From Owenia fusiformis (taxonomy: Eukaryota; Annelida; Polychaeta; Sabellida; Oweniidae), in NCBI GenBank assembly GCA_903813345.2, contig CAIIXF020000005.1:994001-1058000 (forward strand): a stretch of DNA of 64,000 nt, written 5' to 3'. The translations under genes were made by a program, and so were the position numbers. The notes below the pieces were generated by a model. It was given only the letters and a program-made list of their open reading frames with translations, had not been told where the DNA came from and ran no database searches. Each line of letters starts with the position of its first letter. Positions within the stretch are counted from its first letter, which is position 1. Shown piece by piece: positions 11,801-23,141 of the stretch.

Positions 11801-13786
11801 TCCTTTCCAGAAAATATTCATAAAACTGTCCAACGCATGAAAGTGCCAAGTCCTTGAAGGCGAGGGTTACTCCATGAAATAGCTCCATTATGTTGAGGCC
11901 ATCATTTAGTTTGGCAATAGGTGCAATATCCGGATGCTTAAATCTGGAGAATCCACGCTCTAAAATACCTATAATTACATGGAAATACATGGAAAATAAG
12001 AGTTGAGGGTCCTTTTGAGGTTAGATCTATCATATCATCAATACCTGTCACATGTGACATCATGATAAATAGCAGCAATCATGATGCGAATTTCTTTTGA
12101 ACAGAGCTCCATTATCCCTAGGTATCAGCATATAAAATTTGGACCAAATCTGTCCACAATTTGAAATTCAACAGTCACCTTGAAAATTTCTTCTCAAGCA
12201 GACCTCCTTTGTTGATCCCTAAGCATCATCAAATAAAATTTGAAACAAATTCGTCTACCGTCTATTATTATTATATCCGTCTGGTATTTGAGTTATCAAA
12301 GATTATGTTTTTACAAAAAATGGTGACAATTTTGAAATTTCCCCTGCCATCTTGAAAATTCTTTCTGAACCAGAGTTCCTGTGTTATCATTAAGATTTTT
12401 TTATGAAAATTGGCAGCCATTTTGAAATTCAGAGGCCATATTGAATGAAAATCTCTTCTTTGGCTAACCTCTTTTGTTCCTAGGCATCAGCATAAAAAAT
12501 TAAACTAAATCCGTCAAGTAATATTTGAATTATCAAACATTACAATTTTAATGAAAAATGCCGCTCCTTTTGAATTGAGTGCCCATATTGAAAATTCCTT
12601 CTCGAGCAGAGGTCCTACAACCCTAAGGCATTAGCTTATAAAATTTAATCAAATCAGTCATCCGGTATTTGAGTTATCATCAGGATTAATAAACAGACAG
12701 ATGGACGAACAGAATCACGTATGGATGGACGGATGAATTGATAGACTGCTTCTCTACAGTATATCCTTACAAACTTCATTTGGTGGGATAATAATATGCG
12801 TTAAATTACCTACAGAAATAAGACATGACTCGGTAGTCCAGTGTCAGAATCTTTGCCTGGCAAGTACTAGACTGTGGTTTCGAATCCTGGAGTAACTTTT
12901 TTTAACTAAACAGTTGTGCTTCGATATTATGCAGAAAAAACAATTTATAACCACGTCAACTTAATATCAAGGCATTAATAATCTTGTCAGTTGTATAAAA
13001 TATAAAAATAATATGTCCAAATATTGTGTTTTAGAGGAAGGTCAGCATTTAACATCAACCAGCAAATAAACAAACAAACAAACAAACAATTATTCTTACC
13101 ATTTAAATCTTCTCGGGGGACATCAGACTCATCAATGTAGAGTGGCAGAATTTCTTTAGCCAGTTCAACAAAATTTAGCTTAGACCACGACAGAAGGGTT
13201 TCCTTAGATACCTGTTCAAGTACATAAGGGTTATGTACTGGGAGGTTTTGGATATGGGGTTTATCCAGAGGGAGATATGCATATCTACCTGAGGGACCGT
13301 AGGGACCGAAGGTAGATGTGCATATCTCACAATCTCCCTAAAACTCTACTTGGCATAGAATAAATGTAAATATTCAAACTCTTGGAGAACACGTCAAAAT
13401 AACAATGTTTATTTCTTTTACAAAAGTATTTAAAAAATGAGTAAATCCTTCCATCTAATCCTGAAAGAGCTATTTTTGTTGTTAAAGCAATGTTTTAGGT
13501 TACAACACTGGAACAAATCATATTGCTCTAAATATACCTAATGAAAACAAGTGATAAGTGATTTTCCCAGAATTTTGATGATAACATTTATGTGGCATCC
13601 CACTGCCCACCCACACACCCATCAGCACGAGATAATATAACAATAAAGCACTTTGAAAATGTGCGATAAAAATACCTTTGGTATACTTTCTGGCAGCAAT
13701 ATTCCTCCATCCGGTTGAAATCCTGATAATAAGGCATCCTCAAATGACAACCTAGAACTCCCCCCTCTTGTGCTTTTGTACTTCAT
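2895..13786 (-). CDS. THNSL2: Threonine synthase-like 2 (PLP-dependent phospho-lyase), complete 10-exon gene
   Basis: Exons (minus strand): 13786-13676, 13211-13100, 11968-11774, 7238-7086, 6993-6842, 6424-6358, 6042-5894, 4826-4701, 4236-4097, 3114-2895. Together they are 1425 nt and encode 474 aa plus stop, with all phases consistent. The vertebrate protein is about 484 aa. The N-terminus begins MKYKSTRGG, like the family start, which fixes the ATG. Exon 3 carries the PLP lysine in AFKDLALS (about K113). Exon 4 has the phosphate-binding loop GTSGDTGSA. Later exons hold PTGACGN and CPHTAVAV. From family knowledge, plants and microbes use threonine synthase to make threonine, whereas the animal THNSL2 type cleaves O-phosphohomoserine to 2-oxobutyrate and phosphate. 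Exon 6 uses the donor ACAG|GTTAGA, because the GTAACA six bases earlier breaks the frame. The exon 3-4 intron is almost wholly element A. Confidence 0.95.
3240..3894. mobile_element. Palindromic MITE in a THNSL2 intron
   Basis: TGCTGGAATTACAC at 3240-3253 is matched by its inverse at 3881-3894. Inner blocks (GTGTAATC, TTTTACAAA/TTTGTAAA, TTTTAGAAA) also fold back, giving a ~655-bp imperfect hairpin. AAT flanks both sides, so a 3-bp target duplication is possible but weak. No coding capacity is visible. It sits in the last intron of THNSL2 (3115-4096). The superfamily is not assigned. Confidence 0.75.
4827..5893. other. THNSL2 intron between exons 7 and 8
   Basis: Intron sequence with GT-AG ends on the minus strand. 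Short overlapping open frames on both strands here have no family features. I see no repeat with definable ends. The neighbouring 417-bp intron at 6425-6841 also shows nothing notable. Confidence 0.7.
7567..7735 (+). repeat. 15-bp tandem array, left terminal repeat of element A
   Basis: Eleven units of CCCAGTTGTCCGAAA, with a TGT/TCT variant at one position. Reading inward, the order is four TGT, one TCT, two TGT, four TCT. Because the unit length is a multiple of three, all frames stay open and give spurious repetitive peptides. Confidence 0.95.
9588..10085. repeat. Nested G/C-tract palindromic repeats (GCCCGTAGCCAGG family) in element A
   Basis: Two adjacent blocks. The first runs from GGCCCGTAGCCAGG to TCCTGGCTATGGGCC (about 9587-9795) and contains long G and C runs that pair. 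The second (about 9875-10085) runs from a CACTGGCGAACCC-like end to CCAGATCCGCCCCTGG. Related blocks occur in element B at 26500-26845 and at 40083-40720, so this is a dispersed repeat family that hitchhikes inside element A. Confidence 0.8.
11617..11720 (-). repeat. 15-bp tandem array, right terminal repeat of element A
   Basis: Seven units in the inverse orientation (TTTCGGACAACTGGG). One unit carries an extra change (AAAATGGG). The unit order differs from the left array, so the two ends are not simple copies of each other. Confidence 0.95.
12090..12760. repeat. Degenerate tandem repeat block in THNSL2 intron
   Basis: About five diverged units share the motif order CATNTTGAAAATTCCTTCT, GAGCAGAGGTCCT, CCCTAAGGCATCAGC, TATAAAATTTAA, ATCCGTC, GGTATTTGAGTTATCA. 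They lie near 12100, 12176, 12349, 12433 and 12581, and the block ends in a GGACGGATGAATTGATAG-like tail. The spacing is irregular (roughly 85-175 bp). No coding capacity is visible. Confidence 0.65.
13272..13328. repeat. Short hairpin with GATATGCATATC core
   Basis: GAGATATGCATATCTACCT at 13272-13290 is matched by its inverse at 13310-13328. It resembles other GATATA hairpins near 15505-15605, 19555-19640 and 20455-20600. It lies in the first THNSL2 intron. Confidence 0.6.
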
Positions 13787-14047
13787 TTTTTGTGGATACC
13801 ATCCAGTGTAACTGTCAATAAAGATAACAAGTAATAAAGTAATTATCATCCTCCAAAGCAGGTGTATTCTGGATTGAGGAGGAGGATGGTATTTATCAAC
13901 ATTTAAAAGTTAGTGAATGTTTTAGCTAAGTGATAAATTAATTTAGATTTGAAATTGAACATGTATATTAGATTTAAAAATCTAACAATTTCAGTATTTC
14001 AATGAAAGTTTCATATTAGACTACGGCCCACTCTGATAATTGTAACT
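13787..14047 (-). promoter_or_regulatory. Presumed 5' UTR and promoter region of THNSL2
   Basis: Only about 260 bp separate the THNSL2 start codon from the end of the giant foldback element. The transcription start must lie here, inside the palindrome, or in an unseen upstream exon. No clear TATA box at a sensible distance can be defended. Confidence 0.35.
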
Positions 14048-16659
14048 CCTTCCTTACATGAAAGGTTACACATTCCAACCTATTTCAAACCATCTGTATG
14101 ATGATACTAGACACTTTCTGGGTAGTTGGACTTTCTATAGGGGTGGCAGACGGCCCTCAGACCAATTTATACCCCTACCCCCAAAAAACCATGGGGGTAC
14201 TTTAATACCACCCAATAAAAAGAATACTAATGCATGTCAGATATTCATTGTTTTATATTGGGTAGAGCATGTTATGGTTAGTAAGAGCCAGAAATTTCCA
14301 ATCTCTAACTGATATGGTTACAATAAAAACAGTATTTATATCTTGAAATATTCTCAATTTGACCCCCTCCCAAATGTGTCCTTTTAATCTCAAAGTGAAA
14401 TATTTGCAAATCTGTTTGGATTTTATGGCTCCTACTTTGTCAAAAATTATATCAATATGTATATCTTAACATTTAAACACTGAAAAGTGTCCATAATGAT
14501 CCTATAAATCAATAACATTTATCAAATATAGTCACACATAGCTGCTTTTAGGGAAAAGTGGGCGTGGCACTTTTTGGTACGTGTGTACTTGTTGCAGCAT
14601 TAAATGAAAAATAGATATTATACTAACAACAATTGACATTTAATTAGCATCTACTTATGTTATGTAACATTGTAATATGTTCATTATCATTATTAGACAC
14701 TTTAAATATTTTATATCAGTGTTATCCTGACCCTTCCCCTTATCCCTACACCCTTCAAGGTGGGCATTACCAGTCGTGTCAAGTTAACATTTCTGTTTGA
14801 TTTATTTTTACCATAGACAAGGTACAAAAGCTTTACCATGAGTACTGACCTTATTAGGTGCTAAACTGATGAATGGATAGGTAGATGGCAGCACTTGTGC
14901 TGGTTGGACTACACGCTAGCATCTACCATAGACACATATTGATTTACCATATTTGTTATTTTGGATTAAAGTAAAACTGCTTTCGCATCAAACTCAATGA
15001 GATTCAGATTGTGTTTGAAACTAGATGATCTTCAGATTTTGTGTGAACCTTCAATTCATGACAATCAAAAGAATTCAACATTTAGGAAGTCAACATTAAG
15101 ATTTTTAACATCGTCAGTGATATGTATTTGCCTTATTAATTGTTGACTTATACAATGAAATAGACCTAGATGCAAGTAGAAATAATCTTGCTTTACATCA
15201 TTCAAAATTCAAAATTCAGTCAAATAAGTGATATCATATTTGAAATCTTCATGTAGAATTACATTTCTTCATGCAATAAGTTAACCTTTTAGTGAGTAGT
15301 TGTGACTAATGTAATCATGTACTTATACAATTTGTCAGTAAAAGTTATTATCCTATACTTAGTGTTATAGGTAAATAAAATGCATGAATATAATTGATAC
15401 CTTAGGTGAGTGGGGATATACATGTACTGCATATCCTGCTTTATCCCATACTTGGTCGTGTTTCAGGTACATAAAGCAGGTTTGTAAAAACTTATATTTT
15501 CATCAGTGGGCAGATATAGCTTTACGCCCCGTTGCGAGCTGGCAGATATAGAATATCTGCCCACTCCGTCATAATCGCCCTCGGGCAGATATATTATATT
15601 TGCCTCAGGATAGTCTCAATATCCTGAACCTCATATAGGATAATCTCTATTAGTGGAATCAATTGGTGCAAGGCCCCCATAGGGACCTTGCGTTTTCATA
15701 CTAAAGTTCGTTTTGGAATTTTTTCTTATTGTTCTATGTATTTCAAGACATTTTAGAGACAGGGCCCTTTTTCTAAAGCCCTTTTTAGAAAAATAATTGA
15801 GATTCCAGAGGATACCCATTATTACTGCTTTTTAACACAATGTGAACAGAAAATTCAAATTTCAAACTCCTTATCTCACTATAATTCACCAATTGAGAAT
15901 GGAAATTGAGCAACCAAACTTGGCACAAAGTTGGACCCTAAGATAAGCTCTAATCTGAGCTGTTTGATCTTTTGTGAAAACATACATTTGCCTAACAACC
16001 ACATAGCAACCATCTAAAATAACACATTTTACAATATAAATCCACTTAATATATGCTAGGATGCTATAAGACCATTACAAAAAGTCTTCTTATCCCAAAA
16101 TACAACAATTCAAACATATTTACAGAAGTGACATCACCATGTTGCATAGCAACAACATGGCAACAGGTTACAATGCCCATTTTGACATTTGAACACCATA
16201 TTCCTATTACATGCTCACTTGTATGCTTTTGGATCCCTTCCACATTATTTCTTAAAATACAGAAATTGTATTTAAGCATAAATGATGCAGTTATGCCTGA
16301 CCATTTTCCCTAGCAACTTCCTAGCAACGGCTTAAAATAATGCTTAAATTTGCCTAGCAATGACCTAGCAACAGCTTAAAATAGCAATGTTTCTCATAAA
16401 AATCTCACTATATATCTACTATTATGTAATATGTATGTCTTTTAATTTATAAAGCTTTGTTGCTGCACACTCAAAAATCTGTAGTCTCTTGTGTAAAGCA
16501 TGATGGGACATTTGTTGTCTCATGTTTATTAAACTACAAAAGTCCTGCAATTCATGTTTCAGTTCTGAGATAAAGTAAACACAAAATATTCATTGTATTT
16601 ATCCTTGTTACATTTTCAGCATTAATACCCCTAAGATAATACTCTATTTGGGTTAATTG

Positions 16660-17396
16660 CTACAATTTCCTTTGCAATTGCATAGTTTTGGTGCAGTAAA
16701 ATACACCATGGCATTTGCAGTTCCCTTTGCAGTTCCCTTTGCAGTCACATTTGGTGCATCCACATTTAATTATGACTTTACATACCTCGGATGCTTGCGA
16801 CAGTATCGTCCATCTGGGTACGCCCAATCCTGATGCGCTCCTAAACCATTCCATTGGTTTAGGAATTGTTGAAGGAAGAACTGGATCCAATATATCCCTT
16901 TGCCCCCATACATGTGCTCCTTGGAGCATGACATTATAGAGTGCTGCATCGCATGTTGGAGGTAATCTATCGGTATCCATCTGTCATGAGTGAACATGTG
17001 CCTGCGCATGGTATTGAGATTTGTCTCGCTGTTTGTAGGCTGGTAAACTACGATAATGAACCTCTCAATTGTGCCCATAACTTCTGTTGTTGTTACGGTT
17101 GATGGGTGATCTACTAGAGTCAAAAGGACACCTGTTAGATCATTACATAAGTTCCATTGCTTGAAAACGGTCACCTTGCTCTGATGGTAAACTCCAGGCA
17201 TGGTATCAGTTTCAGTATGGGTGTGGAACATTGGCAGCGCACATGATCTTTGTGGTCCTAGTGCTCTAGCAATCGCATGATCTGGAATGTAGTGATAGGT
17301 TTTGCCTTTTGAAAATGCTACATACACCTCAATCTGTAGCTCAGAGGCACAGGCTAAGGCTATCACAATAACATTTCTGTCCCCTGATCTTATCAT
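16660..17396 (-). pseudogene. Decayed transposon-associated gene (PIN-like region plus Cys cluster), left-arm copy
   Basis: One open frame (17396-16770) contains SGDRNVIVIAL and, later, LPMFHTHTETDT. These resemble the SPDTDVVVLA and TGCDT motifs of a multi-copy protein family common in echinoderm, cnidarian and other marine invertebrate genomes. The TGCDT-type motif is degraded here. Near 16980 the frame shifts, and a second frame continues with PPTCDAALYNVML, a tryptophan-rich stretch and a Cys cluster (CGCTKCDCKGNCKC) near the 3' end. The order matches the family's C-terminal half. The upstream half is absent or unrecognisable. The family's function is not established to my knowledge; association with mobile DNA is inferred from its setting here. 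Confidence 0.65.
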
Positions 17397-17989
17397 AGAT
17401 TTTCTTTTCCGACACCATGAGACACATGCAAAAACATATATGTAGCTGCCTCATGACATTGTTAATTTTTCACATTTGGATAGTAATATTCCACTGAACC
17501 CAGCATATGGGTTTATGTATCCCAGCAGGGCGTGTTCAAAATACTATAGCTAGTATATAGATTTTAAATCAAGACACCATATTTTACTGATTAAATCGTT
17601 AGGTCAAGGTTATACTTGTAAAATGGTTAAAATCCTATCTGGGATTTGCTGAAACATACAAGTCATTAATTTCAAAGTTTCAAGTTTTACCACTTTAGAT
17701 GCTGAAGGATATAGGAATTGTGCAAAGAACTCTATCTTTCAAGAAAGTCTTGCCAATTGCTTGGTAGTTTGGTGTTAGGATAGGATTTCTCAGAAACAAT
17801 GACAACAAGATAGAGTTCTTTGCAGTACTAGCAACTGTTTCAAGACATATTATGGCAGACGATAGAGTCTTTGTCTCCACCATTGAAGGAGAGTGCATCA
17901 GTAATCCTGCTAATTATGCCATAATAGTCCCTGCTCCCAGGAAGAGGCAGATACACATATGTTTTTGGATGTGTCTCATGGTGTCCGAA

Positions 17990-18480
17990 AAGGTTGCAGG
18001 ACATTTATGATAAGATCGGTGGAAAGTAATGTTGTGATTGCCTAATAGCCTGTGCCTCTGAGCTACAGCATTTTCAAAACTAACACTACATTCCAATTTA
18101 TGAATTTGCTTGAGCACTAGGACCACAAAGATCATATGCGCTGCCAATGTTCCACATCCTTACTGGAACTGATAACCACATCTGGATTTTACCATCAAGC
18201 AATGGAACTTATGTAATGATCTTACAGGTGCCCTTTTGACAAGAAGCACATGTATGGGGGCAGTGGTATATAGTGGATCCAGTTTTTCCTTCACCAAGCC
18301 TATGGGGATGGTTTAGGAGCCCATCAGAATTGTGGGTGCCCAGATGGACAATATTGCCCAAGCATCCATAGCATGTTAAGTCATAATTAAATGTGGATGC
18401 AGCAAATGTGACAGCAAAGGGAACTGCTAATGCCATGGTGCATTCTACTGCATCGAACTATGCACCTGTAAAGGAAATTG
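17990..18480 (+). pseudogene. Decayed copy of the same gene, right arm
   Basis: Plus-strand sequence here is the inverted counterpart of 16640-17370. It includes the GCTCAGAGGCACAGGC block near 18050 in inverse orientation and a coding-like stretch near 18245 (KKHMYGGSGI, then a stop, then WIQFFL). Stops and indels interrupt all frames. Together with the left-arm copy this gives two head-to-head relics. Confidence 0.6.
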
Positions 18481-21400
18481 AAGCAATTCACCAAAATAAA
18501 GTATTATCTTAGGGGTATCAATGCTGAAAATGTATCAAGTGTCAATGTGATGAATCAGAACTGAAACGTGAATTGCAATTTGACATATGTAAGACAAGAA
18601 ATGTCCCATCATACTTTACACAAGAGACTAAAGATTTTAAGGAACTATAAAGCTTTATAAATTACAAAAGACATATATATTGATTTTCTTCTAGTCATAT
18701 AGTGGATATATAGTGAAATTCTTATGAGAAACATTGCTATTTTAAGATGTTGCTGGGTCGTTGCTAAGCAAATTTAACCTTTATTTCAAGCCATTGCTAG
18801 GGAAAATGGTCAGACATAACTGCATCAATACATTTGCTATATGTTAAGAAATAATGTGGAAGAGATCCAAAAGCAGTGAACATATAATAGATATATGGTC
18901 TGCAAATGTCAAAATGGGCATTGTAACCTGTTGCCATGTTGTTGCTATGCAACATGGTGATGTCACTTCAGTAAATATGTTAAAATTGTTGTATTTTAGG
19001 ATAAGAATACTTTTTTGTAATGGTCTTATAGCATCCTAGCATATATTAAGTGGATTTATATTGTAAAATGTGTTATTTTAGGCGGTTGCTATGTGGTTGC
19101 TAGGCAAATATAAGATATCACAAAAAATAAAAGCCCTAAGATTAGAGTTTATCCTAGGATCTAACTTTGTGCCAAGTTTGGTTGCTCAACTCCCATTCTC
19201 CATTGATGAATTATAGCGAGATAAGAAGTTTGGAATTTGAATTTTCTATTAAAATTGTGTTAAAAAGCAGAAATAACAGGTATCCTCTGTAATCTCAATT
19301 ATTTTTCTAAAAAGGGCTTTAGAAAAAGGGCCCTGTCTCTTAAATAACTTTAAATACATAAAACTATAAGAAAAAACTCAGAAACAAACTTTAGTATGAA
19401 AACGCAAGATCATTCACCAATTGATTCCGCTATATGTATCGCCAGGTTTATCACCCGCTCAGTAATCCCCTGCAGGAATTTCATTCTGTGCAATTTCTCA
19501 TATTTTCGTATTTTAGTATATGATAAATAATTTTGGGTACAAGGTATAACCCTTGGGAAATACAATATTCTACCCTCAACCCCTCGGGGAGGTATATTGT
19601 ATTTCCCTCAGATATATTGTATTTCCCTGTATTAAAAACTTCCCATTAATTAAACCTCATATATAATGCACACGATTTTAAATATGAATCAAAACTATGA
19701 ATTAGTGATATCCATGTTTCTAGCGAAAGCATGAATTTGAAAGAAACAAACATTCTACTCATATGGTATAAAGATATTACCAGTTGTGTCCATTTTAGAT
19801 TTGATTGAAGAACTTGAATTAGAGGCAATTTTGAAATTACAATATATTAAAAGAGGCTCTGTTGCTTAGATGGGAGAATCAATTAGCTGCATTGTTCAGT
19901 TTATGACAAAACTGATGTTTAGTGTTACTTTCATGAACACCCATCCTGTAAAATAGCATTTGGAATCTAGTAGTTTGTATATAGATGAATTAGATAAGGC
20001 ATTGTCGAGGGAAAATATCTAACAAGATCCAACTTAGAGTTTGCTTTTTCTTACTAAGTTCCATTACAACTTTTGGTCCTTTCCCTTTGGCACTTGTGCT
20101 TATATATTTACTAGTTTGCTCATGAAATTAGGCATACTTTAACTTGAAACAATTTGTAACACTCAATTTTTGGGGTTTTGAGATCGAAGAAATAATGATG
20201 ATAAACAAGCAATTTTAAAATATTTATGTTTTACCCAAATTTTTAAAGACTTTTGTTAGCCTTCGTTTTGTCTGTTTTATTCTCAAAAAAATCATGGTCA
20301 TCAATTCTATTGTGACATAATCATCATTTACCAATTTTAAAATCAAATATTACTAGTTAGAGAATGTGATTTCTTACTTTAGGTTATATTTATATCCCGA
20401 TTTATATGTATAATAATAATTGATGAAGACGAATAGAGATTATCCTCTATGAGGTTCAGGGTATTGGAATTATCCCGAGGCCAATATAATATATCTGGCC
20501 TAGGGTCGTTGGTCCCGAGGGAAGATATTTTCTATTGGCCAAAGGCCTTAGGTTCTGAGGGAAGATATATTATATTCGCCAAGGGATAATCCTAATAGCA
20601 TGAACTGACTATAGGATGATCTGTTTATCCCATATCAATCTTTCTTATCTGGTTCACATTGTTCAATACTCCTATTCGCGATAAGAGTTCAGGTGGTAAT
20701 TTACATAAATATCTCCCATGATGCATCGCTTTGGAAGGGACAAATTTTCATTGGCCCGCCGAATGAGTCTATACTCTGAACGTTTCTCAGCTTCTGACCT
20801 TCCATCAGCCCTCAAGCATAGTTATATGATCCAATCTATTGAATAATCAGATAGATAATCGGAGATTCGAAGTAACATTATTGATATTTTTTCGATCTTC
20901 GATGAAGTCTGAGCAATTATGGAAATCAGTGACGTCACTGGAATTGGACGGCATTTTCAACTACAGATTTCTTCGGATTTGGGGATTACAGTTCAAAAAG
21001 CCTTGTTATATATCTTAATTACATACATGCCTATCATTTCTGCAAATGCAACTCTACATAAATGTTTAATAAAGTCGCAGTGCGGCATTGAAAATAGCAC
21101 CCCTGTGTAATCCAATGGGAAAGAACCCGGATGTAGACGATGTTGTACCGTACATGAGAGCTCTTCAAACGAGAGTTAACTAAACTGAACGAAAACTAAA
21201 CGTTATCGCGTATTGGTATATTGGCCAGAGTTAGAAAAAATTCAACCATATGAATGTATTCATGTCTAATTTTGTTTTCTTGGCCTTAGGAGGATTCTCC
21301 TGTTTTTTAAGTATTCATCCACATATTCTGGAATCATTGATTATTAACATATGTATTAAGTATGCTACTTCCCTCATCGCTAATCATACACAAATGATGA

Positions 21401-23141
21401 TTATGACTTAGTGGCCAGGTGTAATATATCTGCCCTTTCAGGCCGGGACATTAGCTATATCTGCACGCTGATAAAAATACAAGTATTTATAAACCTGCTA
21501 TATGTATCTGAAACATGTCCAAGTATGGGACAAATGTATCTACTTTTTTTGATTTCATACACTAAACAGATTTGTTTAGGAATTATTTGAAGTATTTCAA
21601 AAACATATACCGAACCACTATTGAAGGAATCATTGAAAATACAGCATATCAGAAACATGTGTAAATTGTTTATCTTGCAATTATTTTGCTAAATACTAAT
21701 AGAAATTATACTTTACCTTCCAGATAATAGCTTTTTTGTTAACTATGAGCCAATGAATGAATGGATGCATTTTATTATAACTGCAAAATGATGCTCTATG
21801 CAGTTCATACAAAAAATTAATTTTGCCATATTAGAATCAAGTATAATCTTTAATCCATTGGATAGATCATGCATTGCCTGATGTTGAGGTATTGATAAAA
21901 GAATCAGCAAGTGTCTGACAAAATAGATTTTAGTGTTATGTATTAGGCAAAATATTAGGAAGGGTATAAATGGTCTCCAATCTTTCTAGTTTTGAGTATT
22001 ACGTCTTCTTGCTTTGATTCAAACTATCCTCGGTCACTATTTGTAACCCCTCCCTCCTTCCCCATTTAGGCCATGGATATGAAGATGATTTAGAGGTTAT
22101 GTGAAGGATACAAGGGAAGGGTTAATAGCCATAGTTATATTAGTTCATTTAAGTTTAATCATAAATGTTATGCAATTCACACTAGCATCAAATATCATAC
22201 CAAAAGGATTGAACTGTTCATTACTTTTCAATTACAGTAAACATGGTAAAATGGTTCTAAATATTGAAGCCTGTTGAACAAGCATATTTATTAATTGTAA
22301 CTCATAGCTCTAGATGACTTGAACTTATCCATTCATATTCTAGGAACAAGTCAATGAATAAGTAAGACTTGACTCTTGACAGACTTAAAAGACCGAGGAC
22401 CCCATAAGACTTAAACTAAAAGTTAATTTGACCATTGATGACCTATGATAGGGAAGGGTCAGGATAACACTTATATAAAATATTTAAAGTGTCTAATAAT
22501 GATAATGAACATATTACAATATTACACAACATTAGTAGATGCTAATTAAATGTCAATTATTGTTAGTGTAATCTGAATTTTTCATTTAATGCTGCAACAA
22601 GCGCACAAGTACCAAAAAGTGCCACGCCCACTTTTCCCTGAAAGCAGCTATGTGTGACTATATTTGATAAATATTATTGATTTATAGGATCATTATATCA
22701 ACTTTTAAGTGTTTTAGTGTTAATAAAGACATAATATTACAAATTTTGACAAAGTAGGAGCCATAAAATCCAAACAGATTTTGAAATATTTCACTTTAAG
22801 AACAAAGGGACACATTTGGGAGGGGGTCAAATTGAGAATATTTCGAGATATAAATACTGTTTCTATGGTAACCATATAAGTTAGAGATTGGAAATTTCTG
22901 GCACTTATTAACCATAACATGCTCTACCCAATATAAAACAATGAATATCTGACATACATTAGTATTCTTTTTATTGGGTGGTATTAAAGTACCCCCATGG
23001 TTTTTTGGGGGTAGGGGTATAAATTGGTCTGAGGGCCGTCTGCCACCCCTTTGGAAAGTCCAACTACCCAGAAAGTGTCCAGTATAATCATACAGATGGT
23101 TTGAAATAGGTTGGAATGTGTAACCTTTCATGTAAGGAAGG

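Larger units (their letters stand above)
14048..23141. mobile_element. Giant (~9.1 kb) imperfect palindromic foldback element
   Basis: The left arm begins CCTTCCTTACATGAAAGG and the right arm ends with its inverse at 23141. Paired blocks include 14048-14760 with 22430-23141, 15640-16560 with 18545-19440, and 16600-17400 with 17990-18540. The centre is near 17760, where CAAAGAACTCTATC pairs with GATAGAGTTCTTTG. The right arm is longer because of about 1 kb of extra DNA at 19434-20430 and more at about 20610-21420. Both arms contain a decayed gene, pointing away from the centre. I found no clean target duplication (flanks TTGTAACT versus TTGCATTT), so a genomic inverted duplication rather than a transposon cannot be excluded. 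Confidence 0.75.

Noticed and set aside
11607-11990. 127-aa open frame with repeated VVRNP at its end
   Set aside because: A real THNSL2 exon (11968-11774) read through its splice donor into the element A array.
14058-14312. Similar ~85-111 aa open frames at 14058-14312 (+) and 22796-23131 (-)
   Set aside because: They are the two arms of the giant palindrome. The similarity is at DNA level and no domain is present.
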